Part shown: in pieces, positions 35,171-44,411 of the stretch | Numbering within the stretch: the first letter of the stretch is position 1 | How the letters are laid out: every line of letters starts with the position of its first letter | Assembly (NCBI RefSeq): GCF_040675855.1 | Contig: NZ_JBEGIK010000001.1 | Span: 744,001 to 808,000, forward strand | Source: Microbacterium sp. LWH3-1.2 | Lineage (GTDB): Bacteria; Actinomycetota; Actinomycetes; Actinomycetales; Microbacteriaceae | Reading direction: 5' to 3' | Length of the DNA stretch: 64,000 nucleotides | Program-made: the position numbers and the translations under genes | Notes under the pieces: model-generated | What the model saw: only the letters and a program-made list of their open reading frames with translations | Told to the model about the DNA's origin: nothing | Databases searched by the model: none

Positions 35171-37663
35171 ATGAAGCGGTCACGAGAGGTCTCGGCAGAG
35201 GACCCGTCCCTGCCGCCCTACCGGCGCACTGCGGCCGGGGTGCTGGGCGGTCTCGTCGGACTCCTCGCGCTCAGCGTCATCGCGGGCGTGCTCGTCGTGG
35301 CGCCTCTCGCCCCGGCCATCGCCATCTCCGGACACGCGGCGGGCTCTGCCGTGTCGCTGTTCGACGGCATGCCGAGCTACCTCGAGATCGACCGCCTGAT
35401 GCTGCCGACCACGATCTACGCCCGCGACCCCGCGAGCGGACAGGACGTCGAGCTGACATCCTTCTACGACCAGAATCGCGAACCCGTCGAGTTCGATCAG
35501 GTGTCGCTCGTCATGTACGACGCGATCCTGGCGTCCGAGGATCCCCGGTACTACCAGCACGGCGGGGTCGACATCGTCGGCACCACGCGCGCGCTCATCA
35601 AGAACGCCCAGGGAGGTCAGACGCAGGGGGGTTCCTCGATCAGCCAGCAGTACGTGAAGAACGTGCTGGTCCAGCGCTGCGAACGCGATGCGGGGACGCT
35701 CTACGAGACGAACGAGGCGGGTGAGGCGGTCCTCGACGAGGACGGCGCCCCTGTGGTGAAGCTGTCTCGCGAGCATGTGTTGCGGGAGTGCTGGAAGGAC
35801 GCGACCCAGGCGGACGGTATCGAGGGCTACGAGCGCAAGCTCCAGGAGATCCGCTACGCCGTCCAGCTCGAGCAGAAGTACTCGAAGAACGACATCCTCC
35901 TGGGCTACCTGAACATCGCGAACTTCGGCGGCACGACCTACGGCATCGAGGCCGCGGCACGGTTCTACTTCCGCACCACTGCGGCGAACCTCACGCTGAC
36001 CCAGGCGGCGACGCTCGCGGGCATCGTGCAGAACCCCAACACGTTCCGGATCGACCGGCCGGGGGGCTCGATCTTCGGAGCCGACGGGGCCACCTACAAC
36101 AAGGCCGCGGACGGTTCCCTCGACGACGTCACCCCTGGTACGCTCGCGGGTCTCGACACTCTCCTCGCCGACGGCTCGATCACGCAGGAGCAGTACCTCG
36201 CGGCCGGGGACGCATACAGCGCGACCAAGGGCCGGCAGCTCTACGTCCTCGACCGGATGCGGGAAGACGGGCGGATCACCGTCGAGCAGTACGTGGCGGC
36301 GGCGATCGAGCCGATCACGCCGGCATTGCAGCCGCCGCCCACGAGGTGCGGGTCCAGCGCCGCCCCGTTCTTCTGCCAGTACATCGTGAACACCGTGCGC
36401 CTGGACCCGGACTACGCGAGCGCGTTCGGCGCGACCCCGGAAGACAGGAAGAGGTCGCTGACGCGCGAGGGCCTGAACATCTACACGACACTGGACTGGA
36501 GCCTGCAGAACGCAGCGCAGGATGCGATGCACCGCTATGCCCCGGAGACTGTGGCAGGCATGTCGTTCGGGTCGGCGTCGGTGAGCATCGAAGCGGGCTC
36601 CGGGCGCATTCTCGCGATCAGCCAGAACAACCGGTTCACAGAGGACCGCGACCTTTCGCTCACGGACCCCGCGTACACATCGCTCGTCTACGCCGGAGAC
36701 ATGATGCACGGGGTCTCGACGGGATTCCCGACCGGATCGACGTTCAAGCTGTTCACGCTGATCGACTGGCTCGAGACGGGGCACACGCTGTCCGACAGCG
36801 TCAACGGCACGCTGCGGGCCATCCCTCGCCTGCGCGACCGCTGCGAAGGCACCTGGGTCAACCGCGAGAACCACGTCGTGCGCAACTTCGGCGGCACTCC
36901 GGGCTACGTGGGAACGCCGATGCAGTTCACGGCACAGTCGCTCAACAGCGGCTTCCTCGGCATGGCGGAGCAGCTCGACCTCTGCGACATCGAGGCAGTC
37001 GCGGCCCGCATGGGCGTCACCCTCGGCGACGGCGCCCCCGTGAATCTCGACGGCGCCGCGTCGATCATCGGCACGAAGAACATCGCACCCGTCGCCCTGG
37101 CCGGGGCGTTCGCCACGGTGGCGAACAACGGCGTCTACTGCAAGCCGCGCGCCATCGAGCGCGTGGTGAACTCCGACGGCGTCGAGCTGCCGGTCCCCGG
37201 CAACCGGTGCACGCAGGCCATCAGCCCCGAAGTGGCGGCCGCGACGGCGTTCGCGCTGCAGGGCGTCATGCGCCCCGGCGGCACCGGGTCGGGCGGCAAC
37301 CCCAACGACGGGACGCCGATGATGGGCAAGACGGGAACGCACGAGAACATCCAGACGTGGCTCGTCGAGTCGAGCACCCGCGTGACGACGGCGGTGTGGG
37401 TGGGGAACACCACCGGATTCGGTGACGTGTTCCGGTCCTTCTACAACGGCCGCGCGCTGTCGACCATCCGCCTTCCGATGACCCGGGACATTCAGGCGGC
37501 CGCCAACCAGCTCTACCCGGCCGGCGGCTTCCCCGCGCCCCCCGCCGACTTGGTACGCCGCGCCGCGCCGCCGCCCCGCCCCGCCCCCGCACCTGGCCCT
37601 GCCCCTGGCCCCGCTCCCGCCCCGGACCAGCCCCCGGACGACAACGGGAACGGAAACGGTTGA
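35171..37663 (+). CDS. class A penicillin-binding protein (transglycosylase/transpeptidase)
   Basis: An 830-residue bifunctional peptidoglycan synthase. A basic N terminus and one membrane anchor (about residues 22-50) are followed by a GT51 domain with catalytic Glu in SEDPRYYQHGGVD (about 123) and QGGSSISQQYVKN. It has an unusual insert of about 45 residues with two Cys before KLQEIRYAVQLEQ. The transpeptidase domain has STFK (Ser about 523), SLN (about 590) and KTG (about 719). A Pro/Ala tail closes it. The ATG at 35171 follows GGGAAG by four bases; 35159 is an in-frame alternative. Confidence 0.93.
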   Translation: MKRSREVSAEDPSLPPYRRTAAGVLGGLVGLLALSVIAGVLVVAPLAPAIAISGHAAGSAVSLFDGMPSYLEIDRLMLPTTIYARDPASGQDVELTSFYDQNREPVEFDQVSLVMYDAILASEDPRYYQHGGVDIVGTTRALIKNAQGGQTQGGSSISQQYVKNVLVQRCERDAGTLYETNEAGEAVLDEDGAPVVKLSREHVLRECWKDATQADGIEGYERKLQEIRYAVQLEQKYSKNDILLGYLNIANFGGTTYGIEAAARFYFRTTAANLTLTQAATLAGIVQNPNTFRIDRPGGSIFGADGATYNKAADGSLDDVTPGTLAGLDTLLADGSITQEQYLAAGDAYSATKGRQLYVLDRMREDGRITVEQYVAAAIEPITPALQPPPTRCGSSAAPFFCQYIVNTVRLDPDYASAFGATPEDRKRSLTREGLNIYTTLDWSLQNAAQDAMHRYAPETVAGMSFGSASVSIEAGSGRILAISQNNRFTEDRDLSLTDPAYTSLVYAGDMMHGVSTGFPTGSTFKLFTLIDWLETGHTLSDSVNGTLRAIPRLRDRCEGTWVNRENHVVRNFGGTPGYVGTPMQFTAQSLNSGFLGMAEQLDLCDIEAVAARMGVTLGDGAPVNLDGAASIIGTKNIAPVALAGAFATVANNGVYCKPRAIERVVNSDGVELPVPGNRCTQAISPEVAAATAFALQGVMRPGGTGSGGNPNDGTPMMGKTGTHENIQTWLVESSTRVTTAVWVGNTTGFGDVFRSFYNGRALSTIRLPMTRDIQAAANQLYPAGGFPAPPADLVRRAAPPPRPAPAPGPAPGPAPAPDQPPDDNGNGNG

Positions 37664-37850
37664 CGCCACGGGCGGATTCCGGTGAGGCCGCTTGGTACTC
37701 ATCTCCGTGGAGGCTGGGAGGCGTCACCGCATCGCCGAAGTGCCCGTTGGCCGGTCCTGCGCGAAAGGACGTTTCAGAATGTCCCCCGCAGCGTCGAACG
37801 CTGCGCGCGAGGTCGGTGCGAGAGGTGACCGACGACGTCCGCATGGGGCC
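37664..37850. other. gap after the PBP gene
   Basis: A short plus-strand open frame exists here but has no recognisable protein features, ribosome-binding site or family match. I call it non-coding. Confidence 0.4.
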
Positions 37851-37892
37851 GAAGAACGCCCGGCCTGCGCGGGGGCGGGCCGGGCGTTCTTC
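37851..37892. terminator. strong bidirectional terminator
   Basis: Perfect 15-bp arms, GAAGAACGCCCGGCC (37851-37865) and its complement (37878-37892), flank a 12-base loop between the convergent PBP and glycosidase genes. Confidence 0.9.
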
Positions 37893-37904
37893 GCGCGGTG
37901 AGAC

Positions 37905-40900
37905 CTAGTTGAGCGTGAAGGTGTACGTCTGGGTGTTGCCCGCGACGTCGAACACGACGAGCGTGTTCACCCCCTGCACGGCACCGAACCTGGGCGGCGC
38001 GATGAAGTTGATGTCCGACCACACGTTGTCGGTCAGGTCCTTCGTCTTGCCGTTGAGTTCGACCTTGTCGATCTTGCCCGCATCGTGGAGCTTGAACGAG
38101 ATCAGATCGTAGGTCTCACCGGTTTTGACCGTGTAAGACGTCCCCTCCTTGATCGTCGCCGTCGGCGGGGTCGCATCGATCGTGACGTCGAACGTTCCGG
38201 TCTTCGCGACATTGCCCGCGAGGTCAGAGGCGTTGTACTTGATCGTGTATGCGCCGTCCGGCAGGGTGACGGTCGCCGAGTGGGTGGCCGTGCGCTCGCC
38301 GTCTGCCGCGGTCTGCGTGCTCTTGACCAGCTTGCCGTCCTTATAGATGTTTGCCACGACGCGTTGCAGGCCACGGTCGTCGGTGGCATCCACCCGCAGT
38401 TCCAGCGCTCGGAAGGGACCTGCCGTCGTCGGTGTCACCAGCGTGGCGACCGGCTTGACCGTATCGGGGTCGACCCGCTCGGTGACCAGTGACGCCATCA
38501 GAGGCGCCAGCTGGAACGCGTCCATGTTCGGCGCATCCCCCGTGGGGTTACCCACGACCAGCGCGCCGTCGTCGGTCGTGAGGTCGAGCGGGACGTTCTG
38601 CCACCAGAAGTTGAAGTAGCTGTAGTTGTACCGGAAGTACCCCGTCGCGCTGTTCTCACCCCCGACCTCGGTGACGGTCGCGCGCCGGCTGATGCCGTCG
38701 GTGTTGTACGGGTGCGTGGTGTTCCGTGTGGCGTTGCCGAAGTGGACCAGGAGGTTGTACTGGCCCGCATCGGTGCCGGACGGGCGCGGGATGGTCAGCG
38801 TGCGGCCGGCCGTGAGCCACCCCACGTACTGCCCCTGCGCGTTCGACCCGTAGGTAGCTGCCGGGGTCTCGACGGTCGTGCCCGTTGAACGCGTCACCGA
38901 CGGGTCTTCCGCCTGGATGGTGACCACGCGCGAGTCGGCCTCTGCATTGCGCTCCAGCGTGACGCCGCGGACCTTCACTCCCGCTCCCGCGACGGTCAGC
39001 TCCTGGATCCCCTGCGCGACGTGGACCGTCGCCGTGGTCTTCCAGGTGCCGGCCGTCTCGGCACCGATGCCGCTGAGTTCGCGATCGTTGAGCTCGACCG
39101 CGAGGTCGCCGGCATCCGTCGTCTCGTACTCGACCGTGAGGTCGTAGTACCCGTCTTCGGCTGCACCCAAGTAGAAGGCCGCCTGGCCGTCGCTACCGAG
39201 GGTCGCGCCGCCGCCGAACGACCCCGCACCCCACGACACAGTGGCATCGCCCGACAGGCGGGCGAGCGTCGCCGGGTAGGTGGACTTCTCCGCGGCCGTG
39301 GCCTCGGTGAGGTCGAGACGGTCGAGTGCGACGTTGCTGCCCGGAAGCGCGGCCGTGCCGTTCTGGCTCGCCCGCAGCGACAGGGTGTGCGTGCCGGCCG
39401 TCAGGGTCACCGGTACTTCGACACGGCCCTTGTACGTGACGCTGAGCGTCGAGGTGTACTGCACGAGATCCTCGAAGGCGTCATCGACGAACAGCGCGTG
39501 ACGACCGGACTTCATGTTCGTACCGTCGGCCTTCTCGCTGGTCCCGTACTGGATGCCGAGCAGGTACCTGCCATCACGCGGAACATCGACAGTCCACGTC
39601 GACGATGCAGCGGCGTTGGAGAACCCGCGCACGTCCTTGAAACCCGACGTCGCCTGGGCGTTGGTCGCCAGACTCGTGACGGTCGCTCCCCCGGCGAGCG
39701 TGGTCGCCTCCGCTTCGACGCGGGTCTGCCACGCGGCATCCACGACCGGCGCCGACTCGACAGCGGGAGTGATGATCACCCGATAGGCGTCCATGGGGTC
39801 TCCATTGGGCACGGTGACGCTTCCGCCACCGGACCCGTCGAGGGAGATCCGCGTGGAGAGGATGACCGGCGGCTGCTCGGCGAACCCCTCCTGGCCGCTG
39901 AACTGCGTGCGCTGCACCTGCACGTCGACCTGTCCGCCGAAGGTCGACGCGTCCAGGCCCGTGAAGCTCAGCTGCGCATCGACCTGACCGCCGCCGAACA
40001 GCACCGTCGCCGTCTTCCTGGACTCGTCGATCGCGGCGATGCCCTGCACCGTTCCGGGGCGGTTCGCCACGGGCGGGGTGAGCCGCACTGTCTCCCCGGT
40101 GAGGTCGGCGTACCACTTGACGAGCCACCAGGCACCGTTTCCGCCGTTGACCTGCGCCACGTGATCGTCGAGGTTGCCCGACTGCGACCAGTACGCGACC
40201 TGGGCGTCGACCTTGGCCCGCTCGAACATCGACATCCACTGGATCATGCGACCGGGCACCCCGGTATCACGTCGCAGAGCGTACTCGGTGATGTTCACCG
40301 GCAGGTCTTCGATGCCGAGCTGGTCCTCGATGGATCGGAAGGTGGAGAGGTTGTACGAGAAGTACTGCAAGGACGAGTCGGACAGCTCGTGCCACGTCCA
40401 CACGTCCGGCACCTGGTTGTGCTCCTTCGCGTACGCGAGGAAATCGCGTGTGCGGTCGGCGTGCCAGTACGAATCGCCCATCGCCGCGACGCGCACGCCC
40501 GGCATGATCTCCTGAATGAGGTCGTACGCGGCCGACCAGTCGGAGAAGAACTGCTCCTTCCGCGTCGCCCAGTCGGCGTACCAGATCCAGTCGGGCTCAT
40601 TGAACGGCGTGAAGATGTACCGCTCGTAGTCTTCCGGATCCGTGACGTCGGCGACCTTCTGCACGACCTTCTCGACGTGCGTCAGGTACTCCGCCTGGCC
40701 GGGATACGTGTTTCCCGCATAGGGCCACTGGGCGTAGTCGTCCTGGATGTTGATGTAGATCTCCTCGCCTCCTGACGAGAAGAAGTCGGGCGCATTGGTG
40801 AGAGCGCCGCCGTTGGGATGCTGGAGTCCGCCTTCAGGCATCTGAGTGACGTGGCGGACCCCCGCGCCGGCGACGACGGACGTCGTCGGCACGCCGGGAT

Positions 40901-41081
40901 CGCCGAGACCGTACAGATAGCCCGTCGCTCCACCGTGTACGGCACCGGTCGAGTCGCTGAAATCGACAGTGACGGATTCGCTCGCGGCCACCGCCGGTGT
41001 CGCGACGGCGAGGACGCCTGCGGCCACCACGGCGGTGGTCAGCAGGATTCCACCTGCGCGTCTGGTGAGTTGGGTTGACAT
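37905..41081 (-). CDS. secreted clan-A glycoside hydrolase with carbohydrate-binding modules
   Basis: A 1058-residue exported enzyme. It has a signal peptide cut near PAVAAS (about residue 33). A TIM-barrel resembling GH39/clan A follows, with acid/base Glu in FTPFNEPDW (E162) and probable nucleophile in VNITEYAL (E266). There are then two CBM6/35-like beta-sandwich regions (about 450-600 and 610-720), a third such module (about 725-860, starting VVTIQAEDP) and C-terminal Ig-like domains with DDRGLQRVVANIYKDG. There is no sorting signal. It is last in the galactoside operon, so a galactan- or arabinogalactan-type substrate is inferred. The start at 41081 gives the signal peptide. Confidence 0.82.
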   Translation of the reverse strand: MSTQLTRRAGGILLTTAVVAAGVLAVATPAVAASESVTVDFSDSTGAVHGGATGYLYGLGDPGVPTTSVVAGAGVRHVTQMPEGGLQHPNGGALTNAPDFFSSGGEEIYINIQDDYAQWPYAGNTYPGQAEYLTHVEKVVQKVADVTDPEDYERYIFTPFNEPDWIWYADWATRKEQFFSDWSAAYDLIQEIMPGVRVAAMGDSYWHADRTRDFLAYAKEHNQVPDVWTWHELSDSSLQYFSYNLSTFRSIEDQLGIEDLPVNITEYALRRDTGVPGRMIQWMSMFERAKVDAQVAYWSQSGNLDDHVAQVNGGNGAWWLVKWYADLTGETVRLTPPVANRPGTVQGIAAIDESRKTATVLFGGGQVDAQLSFTGLDASTFGGQVDVQVQRTQFSGQEGFAEQPPVILSTRISLDGSGGGSVTVPNGDPMDAYRVIITPAVESAPVVDAAWQTRVEAEATTLAGGATVTSLATNAQATSGFKDVRGFSNAAASSTWTVDVPRDGRYLLGIQYGTSEKADGTNMKSGRHALFVDDAFEDLVQYTSTLSVTYKGRVEVPVTLTAGTHTLSLRASQNGTAALPGSNVALDRLDLTEATAAEKSTYPATLARLSGDATVSWGAGSFGGGATLGSDGQAAFYLGAAEDGYYDLTVEYETTDAGDLAVELNDRELSGIGAETAGTWKTTATVHVAQGIQELTVAGAGVKVRGVTLERNAEADSRVVTIQAEDPSVTRSTGTTVETPAATYGSNAQGQYVGWLTAGRTLTIPRPSGTDAGQYNLLVHFGNATRNTTHPYNTDGISRRATVTEVGGENSATGYFRYNYSYFNFWWQNVPLDLTTDDGALVVGNPTGDAPNMDAFQLAPLMASLVTERVDPDTVKPVATLVTPTTAGPFRALELRVDATDDRGLQRVVANIYKDGKLVKSTQTAADGERTATHSATVTLPDGAYTIKYNASDLAGNVAKTGTFDVTIDATPPTATIKEGTSYTVKTGETYDLISFKLHDAGKIDKVELNGKTKDLTDNVWSDINFIAPPRFGAVQGVNTLVVFDVAGNTQTYTFTLN

Positions 41082-41113
41082 TGGTTCCACTCCTTCGGGG
41101 ATCGGTGAGTTCG

Positions 41114-42481
41114 TCACTGGAACAGCGCGTTGACGCTGTCGTTCGCGGTCTTGAAGACGCTGCTGTCGGCACTGCCCTGCAGGAACGACTCGACCGCAGC
41201 CGTCACGGTGTCGTTGATCTCGGACCAGTGGTCGGCGATCGGCAGAAGGGCTGTCGTGCCGTCATCGACCTGCACGGTGAAGCCCGAGACATCCCACCCC
41301 TTTTCGGCGAACGCCGCAGTGGCCAGCTCCGTGGACGTCTTGATGGCGGGGAAGACGACCGCGTTCTCGGCGACGACGTCCTGACATGCGGCCGATCCCA
41401 GGTACTTCACCCACTCCCACGCCTGGTCCGGGTGCTCGCTGCCGGCCCAGATCGCATCCGAGAGGCCGTTGAAGACGCTGGCGCGCTGCCCGCTCGGACC
41501 GACCGGCGTCGGCACGACCTTCGTGGGGACGTCGGACTGGCCGAGGTAGGACCCGTTCATCCAGCTGCCATCGGTGACCAGGGCGTAGCGACCGGCGAGG
41601 TAGCCGTTGAGCGGGTCGGCCTCGGACAGAGCGATGTCCACCGACGGCATGAAGCCGCGCTCCTGGAGGCTCTTGTACCACTCGATGGTCTCGACGAACT
41701 TCGGGTCGTCGAAGTTCCACTCGGTGGTCCAGGGCGTCTTGTCGCCGAAGTACCAGTCGTTGCCGAGCGCGTAGGGTGCCCACGTCTGCTGGCCCGACGC
41801 GTTCAAGCCGTTTCCGCTCAGCGCGAGACCGTACACCGCGACGTTGCGAGGATCGAACCCGTCCTCGTTGCCGCGCACGCCGTTCGCGTCGACGGTGAGC
41901 GCCGCGACCACCTCGTCGAAGGTGCCGGAGCCATCGGGGCTCCAAGCCAGCTCGGACAGCTGTTCCGGTGTGATCCCGGCTTCCTCGACCATCTTCTCGT
42001 TGTAGAAGGTCGCGACGGTGTCGAAGTCCTTGGGGAGGCCGTACCGACCACCCTCCTGGTCGACCCACAGCTCTGCGAGCCCGTCCTGATAGATCGAGAG
42101 ATCGATGCCGTCCTCCTCGACACGGTCGGAGATGTCGAGAAGCTGGCCCTGGGAGACGAACTCCGGGTAGTACGACAAGTGATCGGCGAAGACGTCCGGC
42201 GCGGTGCCCGAGGCGAAGCCCGTGGTGAGTCCCTGCCAGTAGTCCGCCCAGCCGAACTGCTCGATCTTGACGGTGATGCCGGACTCGGCCTCGAAGTCAT
42301 CGGCGCACTGCTGGTAGGCGGGTTGTTGGTTGGAGTCCCAGAGCCAGTAGGTGATGGCCTCCGGTTCCGTGGCCCCGGAGTCCCCTCCTTGTCCCGAACA
42401 GGACGAGAGCAGGAGGGCCGGGACGGAAGCCGCGGCGAGGGCGGCGACGATACGCCGGGTGGTGGGAGTGGAGTGCGACAT
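41114..42481 (-). CDS. sugar ABC transporter substrate-binding lipoprotein
   Basis: A 455-residue cluster 1 binding protein with a lipobox near residue 28 (ALLLSSCSGQ). EAITYWLWDSN opens the mature fold, and the APDVFADHLSYYPEFV and YGLPKDFDTVATFYN segments are typical of oligosaccharide binders. It delivers sugar to the two permeases encoded upstream. The ATG at 42481 gives the proper signal peptide. No ATPase gene is in this locus, so a shared MsiK-type ATPase is likely used, as in many actinobacteria. Confidence 0.9.
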   Translation of the reverse strand: MSHSTPTTRRIVAALAAASVPALLLSSCSGQGGDSGATEPEAITYWLWDSNQQPAYQQCADDFEAESGITVKIEQFGWADYWQGLTTGFASGTAPDVFADHLSYYPEFVSQGQLLDISDRVEEDGIDLSIYQDGLAELWVDQEGGRYGLPKDFDTVATFYNEKMVEEAGITPEQLSELAWSPDGSGTFDEVVAALTVDANGVRGNEDGFDPRNVAVYGLALSGNGLNASGQQTWAPYALGNDWYFGDKTPWTTEWNFDDPKFVETIEWYKSLQERGFMPSVDIALSEADPLNGYLAGRYALVTDGSWMNGSYLGQSDVPTKVVPTPVGPSGQRASVFNGLSDAIWAGSEHPDQAWEWVKYLGSAACQDVVAENAVVFPAIKTSTELATAAFAEKGWDVSGFTVQVDDGTTALLPIADHWSEINDTVTAAVESFLQGSADSSVFKTANDSVNALFQ

Positions 42482-42547
42482 TGCAGTTCGATCCTTCGGT
42501 GTGAGTGGTGCGGGTGTACGGGTGCTGTGCGCCACGGCGGCGCGCGC

Positions 42548-43498
42548 CTACTTGATTCCGGAGTAGCCGAGGTTGTCGATGAACCTTCGTCCGAAGATCA
42601 AGAAGAGGATGAGGACGGGCAGAGCTGCGATGAGAGTTCCCGCCATGAGTCCGGCCCAGTCGGGACCGGTCTGGGGTGTCTGAGCACGGAAGATGCCGAG
42701 GGCGACGGTGAGCACGCGCGAGTCCTCCCCGCGCCCCACCAGCAGCGGCCAGAAGTACTCGCCCCACGCGGTGATGTAGGTGAGCAGTGAGAGCGTCACG
42801 ACGGGCGTCGCCGACATGGGCAGGATGACGCGGAAGAACATCCGCGCGTGCCCGGCGCCGTCGATCATCGCCGCCTCCTCGATCTCGCGAGGAATGCCCA
42901 GGAAGAACTGACGCATGAAGAAGATCGCGAACGGCGTCATGAAGAAGAACGGCAGGATGATGCCCGCGAGCGTGTTCAGCAGGCCGAGGTCGCGGATCAG
43001 GATGAAGTTCGGCAACTGGACGAAGATCGGCGGAATCATCATCGCGGTCAGGAAGAGGAAGAACACGACGTCGCGCCCCTTCCAGGTCAGCCGCGCGAAT
43101 GCATAGGCCGCCATGGAGGAGAACAGCACTTGTCCCGCCGTGATCACCGTGGACACGATCACGGAGTTGCGCAGGTACAGCCAGAAGTCGATCGACCCCG
43201 TCGTTCCACCCTCGGCCGCTGCATCCTCGGGTGTGGCGAGACCGAGCACGCGACGGAAGCCGCCCAGGGTCGGGTCGACCGGGAGGAGGCTGCCGGGCTC
43301 GAGGTAGAGAGCGTTGTTGTTGGACAGTGCGGTACGCAGCATCCAGTAGAAGGGGAAGAGGGTGATCAGCAGCACGATGCCGAGGATCGCCCACGCGACG
43401 ATCCGCCCCCACCGGATGCGGCGTGGGCGCCGACGGTTCGGTGCGGCGGCCGACGGAGCCGGCGCGGCGACGGGTGCCCGGTGCGAAATGAGAGTCAT
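42548..43498 (-). CDS. sugar ABC transporter permease (MalG-like)
   Basis: A 316-residue permease with six helices. The N terminus is basic and Pro/Ala-rich, helix one starts near VAWAILGIVLLITLFPFYW, and the EAA loop is EIEEAAMIDGAGHARMFFRVILP. It pairs with the MalF-like permease encoded 10 bp upstream. The C terminus DNLGYSGIK is typical of the family. Confidence 0.92.
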   Translation of the reverse strand: MTLISHRAPVAAPAPSAAAPNRRRPRRIRWGRIVAWAILGIVLLITLFPFYWMLRTALSNNNALYLEPGSLLPVDPTLGGFRRVLGLATPEDAAAEGGTTGSIDFWLYLRNSVIVSTVITAGQVLFSSMAAYAFARLTWKGRDVVFFLFLTAMMIPPIFVQLPNFILIRDLGLLNTLAGIILPFFFMTPFAIFFMRQFFLGIPREIEEAAMIDGAGHARMFFRVILPMSATPVVTLSLLTYITAWGEYFWPLLVGRGEDSRVLTVALGIFRAQTPQTGPDWAGLMAGTLIAALPVLILFLIFGRRFIDNLGYSGIK

Positions 43499-43508
43499 CT
43501 GCTGCTCC

Positions 43509-44411
43509 TCAGGCCAGGTCCGAGCGGTTGGACCGCATGATCTTGAGTTGGGCGTAGGCGATGATCGACAGGATCACGACGAGGAACACGGACAGGGCAC
43601 TGGCATAGCCGAGGTCGAATCGTTCGAAGGCCTGTTGGTAGATGTAGTAGTAGATGACGCGGCTGGCGTTGACGGGCCCGCCTTCGGTCGTCACCGCGAC
43701 CGTGTCGAAGATCTGGAAGCTGCCGACCACGGTGATCACCATCACCAGCGCCAGCACCGGACGCAGCAGGGGCATCGTGATCGTCCAGAACATCCGCCAC
43801 TCCGAAGCTCCGTCCAGCGACGCCGCCTCGTAGTACTGGCCCGGTATCACCTGCAGTCCCGCGAACAGAAGCAGCGCCGTGTATCCCACGAAGCGCCAGA
43901 CGTTGATCAGGGCGATGGTCGGAATGGCCGTGGCGGGGTCACCGAAGAAGGCGACGCGGTCGAGGCCGAAGGCATCGAGGGCGACGTTGATGATGCCCGT
44001 GGAATAGTCGGCCATCCAGAACCACACCAGCGCGACCACCACGTTGGCCACGAGGTAGGGCAGCAGGATGAGGCCCCGGATGGTGACGGAGCGCGTCAGT
44101 CGGTGGAGCAGGACGGCCAGCAGCAACGCGAGCACCGTCTGGACGCCGATGTTGATCGCAACGTACTGGACGGTCACGGCCAGCGAGTTCCAGAACAGCG
44201 GATCGGAGACCATCCGCACATAGTTGTCGGCGCCGATGAACTCACCCGAGCCGATGAGGTTCTGATCGGTGAAGCTGAACCAGAGCCCCCGCAGCGCGGG
44301 AACGAAGTAGAACGCGAGGAGGCCCAGCGCGGCCGGCGCGATGAACACGAGGGCCGCACGCAGGTCCGACCGGGGGCGGCGTGCGAGTCGGGATGTCGAG
44401 GTCCGGGTCAT
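43509..44411 (-). CDS. sugar ABC transporter permease (MalF-like)
   Basis: A 300-residue permease with six helices and the EAA loop QYYEAASLDGASEWRMFWTITMP. It opens RAALVFIAPAALGLLAF. The start at 44411 overlaps the alpha-galactosidase stop as ATGA; a longer start would run into that gene. It carries alpha-galactosides in with its MalG-like partner. Confidence 0.92.
   Translation of the reverse strand: MTRTSTSRLARRPRSDLRAALVFIAPAALGLLAFYFVPALRGLWFSFTDQNLIGSGEFIGADNYVRMVSDPLFWNSLAVTVQYVAINIGVQTVLALLLAVLLHRLTRSVTIRGLILLPYLVANVVVALVWFWMADYSTGIINVALDAFGLDRVAFFGDPATAIPTIALINVWRFVGYTALLLFAGLQVIPGQYYEAASLDGASEWRMFWTITMPLLRPVLALVMVITVVGSFQIFDTVAVTTEGGPVNASRVIYYYIYQQAFERFDLGYASALSVFLVVILSIIAYAQLKIMRSNRSDLA

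Noticed and set aside
35180..37702. An 840-codon minus-strand frame antisense to the PBP gene
   Set aside because: No domain features, and the plus-strand PBP has complete catalytic motifs.
37692..37901. Small plus-strand gene after the PBP
   Set aside because: No ribosome-binding site or recognisable features, and its end runs through the terminator stem.
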